A stretch of 64,000 bases of DNA from assembly GCA_039105265.1 (NCBI GenBank), contig JAPFFF010000008.1, positions 3,844,001 through 3,908,000 on the forward strand. Direction: 5' to 3'. Below are positions 30,154 to 39,600 of this stretch, one piece after another (within the stretch, counting starts at the first letter, position 1; each line of letters opens with the position of its first letter). The translations under genes were made by a program, and so were the position numbers. The notes beneath the pieces are model-generated. The model saw only the letters and a list, made by a program, of their open reading frames with translations, had not been told where the DNA came from and searched no databases. Origin of the DNA: Tritrichomonas musculus. Its lineage: Eukaryota > Parabasalia > Tritrichomonadida > Tritrichomonadidae.

Positions 30154-30934
30154 GAGGTATTCACCTTAAGTGACTTAACGGTCATTTTTCTTCTTTAAAA
30201 TGAATTTTTTAATTTTTTGAGCTAAATACAGATTATTTTTATTTCTTTTTATCATAAAAATAATCTATAAAATGTTTAAATGATGATTTGAATATTAAAT
30301 TGAGGAAAAAATCATATTTTAGTTAACAATATAATTATATCTTTTTATTTATAACATCGAATATATTTTGGATATCTTCATTATTCCAAAGTATTGTCAC
30401 AATAAATGAAAATTTCTAATTATTTCCTAATTCAGAAACTGCAAAATCTGCATTCTTCATACTTTCAAACCTAAAAAGCATTTTTCATTAAAAATAGATG
30501 ATAACTTCAAAAATTGTCTTTATATGATTTTACAACTTTAATATAATGATTATATTGGCCATGAGAATTTAATCCTAGAAGAATTAATGATTTTATGCGG
30601 CCAATTTTTTGGAAAATATGATTCATTTATTGTACTCAAAATAAAAAATAAACGTTTTTTAACGTACATATAATTAAAAAATATTCAAAATTTTGAATTA
30701 AATTATAGTCGCATTTTGGAAAATTTTTCTTTCAATTTTTTTATATAATATTTTTCGGTTTTAAATGGCTCATGAACATTGAAAAAAATAATTTTTTTAA
30801 TAAAATCGAATTTTCTCAAAAACTAGCGCATAAATCATTTTGTAATTTTTAATGTATCATTTTTTAAATAAATGCGTTTTAATTTTTATATTTTTTTAAA
30901 AAAATACAGTCAAAACCCTCAAAGTGAATACCTC
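30154..30934. mobile_element. 781-bp MULE-like element inserted at the very end of its relative
   Basis: The ends are GAGGTATTCACCTT and, on the complement, GAGGTATTCACTTTG. The 10-bp TCTATAATAA stands on both sides (30144-30153 and 30935-30944). The first two bases of that target are the last two bases of the element at 28851-30145, so this insertion is younger. Non-coding. Confidence 0.8.
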
Positions 30935-30945
30935 TCTATAATAAT

Positions 30946-31262
30946 ATAAATATAATATATATAATATATATATATAATATATATATATAATATATATATA
31001 TAATATATATATATAATATATATATATAATATATATATATAATATATATATATAATATATATATATAATATATATATATAATATATATATATAATATATA
31101 TATATAATATATATATATAATATATATATATAATATATATATATAATATATATATATAATATATATATATAATATATATATATAATATATATATATAATA
31201 TATATATATAATATATATATATAATATATATATATAATATATATATAATATATATATAATAT
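30946..31262. repeat. AT minisatellite, 13-bp unit
   Basis: About 23 tandem copies of AATATATATATAT. The 13-bp period leaves long open frames with no biological meaning. It begins directly after the duplicated target of the element ending at 30934. Confidence 0.9.
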
Positions 31263-31540
31263 ACAGCATAAATTTAAACGAAACAGACCTCTCAATTATA
31301 GTTTGTCTTATCGTGGAAAATGAAAAATACTTTTAAAAAACATAGTTTTTTGCTAATTTTTTTAATAATTTTTTAATCGTTTAAAAGTAACTTTTTTAAT
31401 TAAATTTTAACGTTTAGAAAATATTTTTTTCGATCATAAATAATTGAAAAATATATAAATCACGATCATTAAAATTTCAGTTAAATATTATCGTCTAACG
31501 ATTAAAAAAATCTCAAAAAAGATCAAAATTGAATGAATTT

Positions 31541-31672
31541 TTATACGAAAACCTTTCAATTTTTTCGTATACCGCTTTTTTTTTGGCCTTCAATATGGTG
31601 AATAAAAACGGTTTCTTATACGAAAAACCGTCGATTTTTTCGTATACCGCTTTTTTTGGCCTTCCCTATGGT
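31541..31672. repeat. Direct repeat of ~57 bp
   Basis: Two copies (31541-31598 and 31618-31672) share TATACGAAAA, TTTTTTCGTATACCGC and TTTGGCCTT blocks. CGTATACG-like palindromic cores recur. No gene. The surrounding 31263-32040 is otherwise featureless AT-rich DNA. Confidence 0.6.
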
Positions 31673-32040
31673 CAATTAAAATTGAATACTTATTCGATTT
31701 TTTTTTAATTTTACATAACCGTTTATATTGACCTATTATAAGGCAGATTATTTTAGCCTTAAGCTGCCAAATAAATAATCAAATTTTAATACAATAAGCT
31801 TATTGTAATGGCTAAATATTTTACCTTTCAATTTCAATGTTTTTAAAATATTGTTATATCTCAGTTTTTTATATTAAAATCATTTTATTTATTTATTTAT
31901 TTGAAATAAATATTTACTATTCAAAAATTGTGTTACAATATTTTTTCAATTATTTACGTTTTTTACAAAAAATGGTTATATTTTTTTCTATTTTTTCCTT
32001 ATTGTAGTAAATTTAGTTCCATTACGATAAAAATTAGCTG

Positions 32041-32338
32041 TAATATAATATATATATAATATATATATAATATATATATAATATATATATAATATATATA
32101 TAATATATATATAATATATATATAATATATATATAATATATATATAATATATATATAATATATATATAATATATATATAATATATATATAATATATATAT
32201 AATATATATATAATATATATATAATATATATATAATATATATATAATATATATATAATATATATATAATATATATATAATATATATATAATATATATATA
32301 ATATATATATAATATATATATAATATATATATAATATA
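32041..32338. repeat. AT minisatellite, 11-bp unit
   Basis: Tandem AATATATATAT units, split from the same array at 33,737 by the element 32,341-33,734. Apparent open frames here are repeat artefacts. Confidence 0.9.
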
Positions 32339-32340
32339 TA

Positions 32341-33734
32341 CCCCCTCCTCGCTACAAATGGTTATTTTTTGATACGTTATTTTTTCGTTATTTTTTTGAA
32401 TGAAATTGAGAGAGAAAATTGAATAAGAAAAACGTACAAAAAACAAAAATTAATAATAAATACTGAAGAAAAAGAGTTTTCAAAAAATAAATATACCTTT
32501 TATTAACTACATGCAAAGATGCTTATATGATAAAAAAATGAAGGAAAAAAAAAGAGGTAAAAATGATATTAATTTAATATTGTGATAAAAGAAAAGAGTT
32601 ATGAAAGGTTTTCATATCCCTTAATATTATATGCTCTGAGTATTAAATGTTTTTATATTTACTTAAATACGGACCTAAAATTTTTCCTGATTTACTGATA
32701 ATAAATTGCAAATATCTTATTCGGCTTTGAATCTTTTAAAAACTGTTATGAGAAAATAAAAATAAGTTTTAAAGGTGATAATAACTATCGAAACAGAAAT
32801 TGAAAATTTTGATTTTTCTTCCAAAATATAATATTATTTGCAAATTTTAGAGAGAAGTAAAAGATATGCAAGCATGGTTCTGTTATCAAATATAGTGGAG
32901 TATAAAGCACGATTAAAAAAAGCAAATAAAATTTTGAGGCTTCTCTAAAGAATATAAGATTAGAATAAAAATGAATTTTTTTTGTAAATGCAAAGTATAT
33001 AACGAAATTTATATTAGCAGTATCGATTTCTTGGTAGGTTTATTGAATAAAATCATCGAATTTGAGAGATTTGTTTTTTGATATTTGAATAATTGGCAAT
33101 AGCCTTTAAAAAGCAAGTAAAAACAAAAAAAATGGTTAAATAACAAATAAAAAAAAGAAATTAATTGAGAAAAAAAGCAATTTACATATATAAAACTAGG
33201 TGAATCATGGATTTTCTAAAATCGGGAAAAATAAGCAAGAAGCTAAGTCGAAAGTAAAACAAATAAAGAGATATAGGAAACTTTTGAGGAAAAAAAGAGT
33301 ATTTTCTGTAAAAAAAGTATCGACAAGTAAAATGTAATTTTAAAAATAAGTTAAAAACATGCTACAAAGGTTCTAATAAAACATTAAATGAAGCTCTATC
33401 GATTCGTTGACGAGTAAATGCGAAAAAAAAGCTTGTATAATGGAAATTGCGTTTGAAAAATTGTTTTTGCTTTTGTAAATAATGGACTTCTTGTCACTTT
33501 TTGGTTATTTTATCGTCAAAATTTTATGAAAATTTATTGTCATTCTCTTGTTTTATTGTAAATATTTAAAAAATATTTCATTTATTTGATTTTATTTAAA
33601 AGAAATTGAATATTTTTATGAATAGTTATGTGGAGAAAAAAATGTTAACCATAAAAAAAAGATATTTTCAGGTTAACAAAAAACATGTTAACATATAACG
33701 TACATGAAAATAACCATTTGTAGCGAGTTGGGGG
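32341..33734. mobile_element. 1.39-kb non-autonomous mariner-like element in the AT minisatellite
   Basis: The terminal inverted repeats of ~28 bp read CCCCCTCCTCGCTACAAATG on the left and, on the complement of the right, CCCCCAACTCGCTACAAATG, both continuing GTTATTTT. TA flanks each end (32339-32340, 33735-33736). No reading frame was found inside. Confidence 0.75.
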
Positions 33735-33736
33735 TA

Positions 33737-34003
33737 TATAATATATATATAATATATATATAATATATATATAATATATATATAATATATATATAATATA
33801 TATATAATATATATATAATATATATATAATATATATATAATATATATATAATATATATATAATATATATATAATATATAATATATATATAATATATAATA
33901 TATATATAATATATAATATATATATAATATATAATATATAATATATATATAATATATAATATATATATAATATATAATATATATATAATATATAATATAT
34001 AGT
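33737..34003. repeat. AT minisatellite, continuation
   Basis: Continues the 11-bp array left of the inserted element, then changes to alternating 11- and 16-bp spacing like the array at 63,408. Part of the left arm of the MULE. Confidence 0.85.
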
Positions 34004-34234
34004 TATGTTTGTTTTGAGGAAAATGTTAGTTTTGAAGGAAAATCTGACAAAAAGACGTTAAGGAAAAAATCTATTTTATTTGCTTTTTTTCCAGCAACAA
34101 ATGAATAATTTGATTTTTTAAGTAATAGCAAATTATCAACAAACTAACATGAATTAAAATAACCGATGAAATGAACGTTTATAAATTCATACAAAAAGAT
34201 ATCAGATTTGATGATCAAAAATAAAAGTCAATTA

Positions 34235-35249
34235 CTGATGGTTTGAAAAAAAGTTTCCCAATAATTTTTGGTGGGAGGATGGGAATCGAACCTGCGACCT
34301 TTGGTATAAGTTTTATTACTAAAAATACTTTACCCAAAACGATCAAAAATCTATCAAAAAAAATGTAAACATTATAAAAAGTTAAACTTTTATTCACTTT
34401 TTCTGAAATAAAAAATACTTTACCCAATTATTGGACTAGCTATAAGAAAAGCTATGAGATTAAAGTTGATAATACGATAATGAACAGCAATGAGCGTACA
34501 TCAAGTATATGCATTTGTTTGTTTCATATGCATTTGCGTGTGTAAAAATTCTAATATTATTATTAATAATTGAAATGTTGTAAGTTTAAAGCTGAATTCA
34601 TTAAACCAATGACCATAATTCGTAATAATATAATGCTTTTTATCTGATTTGGAGAAAAATTTCTTGATATGCAGTTATATAAAAATGTAGGAAACAATAG
34701 AAATAGCTGTATGAGAACGAGAAATACTTCTATACCATTATCCAACGTTGAATAATGCGATTAAACCACTTGATGAACGCGAAATCTTAGAAGTCGGTTG
34801 TAATTTTAGAAAATGGTTTTTCAATTTTTAACGAATCTTAAGAAAATTTTTATTTTTTAAAAGCATTGATATTGGAATAAGAATAAAATAAAAAAGAAAT
34901 ACAATAGTTTAAATATTTTATTATATTAATTAATAATATAAATATGAATTGAAATTGATATATATTGGTTTATTTATTAAAAAAAATATATTTCATAACC
35001 TCAAAATTTTCCTTTGAATTTTTCAATGCAATGAGTAAAAATTGAAAAGATTATTTATGACCTAAATTTACAATTATTTTATTATTTGTAAAATATATTA
35101 CATTATCTCTTATTTATTTATGTATAATATTTTTATATTTTTATAATTATTATATATGTAGAAAAATTTTCTATATTTTATAAAAAAAAAAAAAAAAATT
35201 CGGATTTAAAAAAAACGTTTTTTTGGGTAACTTTTTTCTGGACAATCAG
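34235..35249. mobile_element. 1.0-kb non-autonomous mariner-like element
   Basis: The ends are CTGATGGTTTGAAAAAAAGT and, on the complement, CTGATTGTCCAGAAAAAAGT. The uninterrupted other arm of the MULE reads GTCAATTAAAACAATT here, so the element sits cleanly in one TA that is now duplicated (34233-34234, 35250-35251). No transposase; the only notable content is a tRNA-like 3' half near its left end. Confidence 0.8.
34270..34312 (-). other. tRNA-derived 3' half (tRNA-Ile/Met-like fragment, pol III B box)
   Basis: On the minus strand, CTTATAC looks like an anticodon loop with UAU. It is followed by CAAAGGTCGCA, the B-box consensus GGTTCGATTCC (34282-34292) and an acceptor-like CATCCTCCCACCA. 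The T stem pairs poorly and no 5' half or A box was recognised, so this is a fossil or SINE-head-like fragment, not a working tRNA gene. Confidence 0.45.
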
Positions 35250-35372
35250 TAAAACAATTAATTTTATGATTTGCGTGTTTAAAACAGATTAATTTAACAA
35301 TATTCGGTATTTTTATCCTATTCTAAATCGCTGGCGATGAGATAGTTTGAATAAATAGTTTTTTTTTTATAA

Positions 35373-36283
35373 TCATTTTTATTTTGATAATATTTACTTA
35401 AATATCAATTATTTTTTTAGAAAAAGCAATGTAAATATAAGATTATCATTCATTATATATATTTCTATTATCAGCATTTCATAATTCTCAATATATATGA
35501 AAATTGCTGGGGTTTTTAAAAAAGTCATCAAAAATGAATTGTTCAATTTTATAACCGAAAAAATAAAAACTGCATAGCAAAAAATATAATACGCATGGTT
35601 TTGAAATAAGATACTAGCATAATATCACTTTTTTAAATCCCTGTAATAATAAAAATGAAAAAACGTGTTTTTAATTGATTGCTTCTTGGAAGCAAAAATT
35701 TCTGGAATATTGATATTTAAGGTGAAAATTATATGCTCAATAGTATAATATTATTAAATATAAAATTATATAGATGAAACTTACTTTGTCTTGAGAAAAA
35801 TTCACTTTTTTCTAAAATTCAATAAACTTATATAAAAGATGCAAAAGTATAGGCTTTCAATGCGTTTTGGCATTTATTTTCTTTCTCATATTTATTTAAA
35901 AGATTATTAATCTATTTTGATACTTATTTTAAAAAATCAATTAATCATTTAAGAATTTTTCTTTTAAATCAATTTTATTTCGACATTTTCAAGAAATGAG
36001 CTGTTAAAACACATCACTTCTTTCATAATCAAAATTTTCTTCATAGCACAAAACAATACCTCATATTCATTATAAATCTTATTTTTTTTATCTGTTATTG
36101 ATAGCAGGATAGACGAAACATACGAATTAAAACAATTTCCAAATTTAAGTTTTCTGGAAGCAAAATATTGTCAATTGGAAAGTGGTGGTATGTTTAAATA
36201 TGTAATTACTATATGATTAAATTTTAGTTAATTGGATAAAGAAACAATTGATATTTAAGTAAATATTATCAAAATAAAAATGA
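35373..36283. mobile_element. 911-bp element with perfect 38-bp terminal inverted repeats
   Basis: 35373-35410 and 36246-36283 are exact reverse complements (TCATTTTTATTTTGATAATA and onward). The undisturbed MULE arm lacks the whole segment, so it is an insertion. Boundaries are uncertain by up to 8 bp because the MULE itself has TCATTTTT at the site. The inside is non-coding. Superfamily not assigned. Confidence 0.7.
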
Positions 36284-36315
36284 GGTAGACTTAAAAAAGG
36301 ACGAAACCGCATACC

Positions 36316-36657
36316 AGTAGTATATACGAGTCGGTTTCCGTTGGGGCCACGCTACGCTTAAGCCCACACGTCAACACGAACTCGTGATAAAAATAAAAAA
36401 ATAAAAATGATAAAAATAAAAATAAAAAAATAAAAAAAAAAAATAAAAAAAATTTTTCTTCAACTTGTTTTTTCTTGAAGTACTACTAGGGACCTAAACA
36501 ACTACCTCGGGTCCCCACTACTACTAGGGACCTAAACAACTACCTCGGGTCCCCACTACTTGTTTTTTCTTGAAGTACTACTAGGGACCTAAACAACTAC
36601 CTCAGGTCCCCACTACTACTAGGGACCTAAACAACTACCTCGGGTCCCCACTACTAC
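36316..36657. repeat. Left terminal inverted repeat of the Polinton
   Basis: Begins AGTAGTATATACGAGTCGG, followed by CACGCTACGCTTAAGCCC, a long A/T-only tract (~36385-36450), and then units of GGGACCTAAACAACTACCTC with GGGTCCC. The units are arranged differently from the right end: two short units alternate with one long unit. Confidence 0.9.
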
Positions 36658-36697
36658 TACTGAAACGGCACAGGTACCAGCCCCGAGAATCTCGTAC

Positions 36698-39600
36698 CTA
36701 TTTCTTCATATATATAGCATCGAAACAAATCATAGAACAGGTATCACAATCTAACTCAATATTATATATATCATAAGCACCAGAAGGTGGGTTAGTGTCT
36801 TTAAAGTATATTTCATCCAAATATGATTTTATTTGTTGAGGGTCAGACCATTCAGTTGATATAAATCTAATAAAATGTAGCTTTTGAGTCTTGTCCTTGA
36901 ATATCAATAAGTACTCCCCATCTGGAACAGGTTCATTATCACCTGTTGGATCATTATCTAAATTATCAATAATTATGTGTTTCTCACTTGTAAAATAAGA
37001 GAATAGAAAATACCTATTATATTCATCAGTGACATCAGTAAATCCTGTATAATATGCTTTCCATTCACTATCTGGGTCATTTTTCTCTTCTAATGCAGCT
37101 AACCTAGCTTCCATTGCTGCTATAGTATCCTTTAATGTTGCATTCTCTCTCTCTAAATTTGATATTTTGCTATTTATTGTTACGATACTAGCAACATGTT
37201 CACCTACTAGAATAGCTAAATCTTGTTGAGCTTTAGATGTATTATCTATTTTTGTTTTTACTTCCTCAAGCTCACTTTTTAATGCATATTCACTTAAATC
37301 AACTGGTTCTGGTATATCTTTCTTTAATGCATACTCCTTTAGTACGTCATTAACCTCATCAACTGTGGGGTATTCATTCATAATAGTAGCTATTGATTCA
37401 TTATTGTCGTGGGATATCTTTTCAAGTGAGTCTACCTTGTTGTTAAGTGCATCTATATCACATGTATATGCTATATCCTTAACCTCAAATGACATTCTCC
37501 TAACAGCACTATTTTCTTTAATGGCTATACCAGTAACTCTTACTTGCTGTGGGTTGGCTATAACTATTGTCTTGCCATTTAAGGTGCATGTTGGGAAGTA
37601 ATCACTGCCCTCATATTGACTTATAGTACCACCTGCAATAGTAATAGTTATTATACACTCCTCATAGTCGATGTCATTAAACTCACTAACCTTCATAACC
37701 ATTAGCCTTGCCTTAATAGTACCATCTGTAATAACATCTTCAGCTTCAAGGTGTACTTCCTTATTAACAATACTACCTACTATATCAATAGTATCATCTC
37801 TTACTAAATCATTCTTATCAACATAGTTATTATTTTCTACTTCCTCATTAACCTCATTTATTTTATCAGCTAATAGCCTAAATGCAGGTTTTAATGATTC
37901 CCTGAAGTGGTTGCATAAATCAATAGCATCTCGATATGTTGTTATCGTCTTTGAAATGTCTTCAGTTTCATCAGTATATTCAACTACTACCTTTTCTGCA
38001 TCACACCAATCAATAATAGGTGTTAAATCAGTTGTAGTTGACCTTCCTATTTTTAATGGAGGTAGGTTGCTTCCATCACCTAGATGATACAAAGCTTGTT
38101 CACCTTGTGATACACCTTCAATAGCAGAATCCACACCAGCCTTTGTAAATGTGAACCCTGTTCGAAATAATGTAAGACCAACATTAGCTATACTACCTGC
38201 AGTTCCTATAACTCCAAATGCTAGTGCTACATTTGATACTATTCTAACCTGGTCTATGTCTTCTTGTAAATGTTTAGTAATCCTTTTAGTCTCTCCCATT
38301 TCTGCATTTAACACATTTACTTTCGAGGTTATGTCCTTAACATCATAACTAACTACATCAAAATTATTGGTTAACATATTTAAATCACTCCTCATGGTAG
38401 TAATATTATCAGCTGTTATAATCTTTGAACTAGTAATATTATAGTCTGTGTATAAGGTAGTAGCTGCATTAGGATTTGGTGTTATTTCATAAAACTGTTG
38501 GTCTATTATGTACTTAAATGCATTAGTTGATGAATCCCAATTAATCTCATCAATCGGGTCTGTATAATCCTTCCTCAAATATAATTTTATGTCTCTGGTT
38601 TCACCAACATCTAAGCAAAAGCCCCAATCATAGCTAATTGTCTCAATAGTATCAAGAACAGGTATAACATCAACAAATACCTCTCCATTCTTTTGTGCAT
38701 GGAACCCATCAGGTTTGAATGATAACCTTGTTGCTGTAGAAGACTCACCTACATATATATCTAAATATATCTTTTCAACCAAATCAGTTCTAATTCCTTC
38801 AGTACTATCCATCGATATGTATAGAAGAACAGTGCCATAATAACCAGGATGTAATGAGTTTGATAAGCCATCAGTTAGGTGGTTCTCATATGCACATGTC
38901 ATATTCCATTCACTACCATCTTTAATAGTTCCATCTTTCATTTCTAGTTTAAATTCATTTTTGTAGTTCTTTAATAGTGAATGCATTAAACCATTTCCTT
39001 CATTAGTAATTATTGCTTCATGCATGTCTGTTTGTTTGACTGTTATCCAACAACCATAACAACTATTGGCTTTCTTAGTAGGTCGAATATTCCATTTATT
39101 AATGACTTTCCCATTAAGATGACCTTTCGCATTATCTCCTGACCAATACCCCTTATTCTCACGACTTTTATCAGTATTCCATTGTAGGTTCCATGTATTG
39201 CCAAAACAATGTTCCTTGAAGACAAAGTTTAATTTATCAGGTATTTCATAGTTATCAGGTACTTCATATACCATCTTATAATATTCGTCCTCTCCTATTT
39301 TTTCTTCTGTGATGATAGATGGTTTATAAAAGTAGTGAACATCGCTTTTATGGAGTTTTAATGCATTTTCAGCTTCAATGATAGAACATTTTATTGCCTT
39401 ATCTGTTTTTAATGCCGTCGGTTCATATTCATTCATAATACTTAGTTCTCCATTTAAATATAAAGTATAAGGGTGAAAAGGTAGACTTTTGTCGAATGCT
39501 ATATAATACCTATCATCTGTTGATGAGTTATCATTGATGGTACAATAATCATTCTCTTTATCGTAGGTAATAACTGGACAAACTATTTTACCATTTCTGG

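Larger units (their letters stand above)
33737..36315. repeat. Left terminal inverted repeat of the MULE (interrupted)
   Basis: Matches the right arm in reverse complement apart from two clean insertions (34,235-35,249 and 35,373-36,283). It ends inward with AAGGACGAAACCGCATACC, after which the Polinton begins. The two arms differ only slightly where they align, such as GAGATAG against GAGATAA. Confidence 0.75.

Noticed and set aside
30919-31295. Long open frames across the AT array (Y/I/L-only proteins)
   Set aside because: They are products of a 13-bp repeat that lacks stops in some frames; composition is pure repeat.
31988-32446. 152-residue open frame over the 11-bp AT array
   Set aside because: Repeat artefact; it crosses the boundary of an inserted element.
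34270-34312. Functional tRNA gene
   Set aside because: No 5' half, poor T-stem pairing and location inside a transposon.
34215-34427. 70-residue minus-strand frame at the left end of the mariner-like element
   Set aside because: Crosses the element boundary and the tRNA-like fragment; no protein features.
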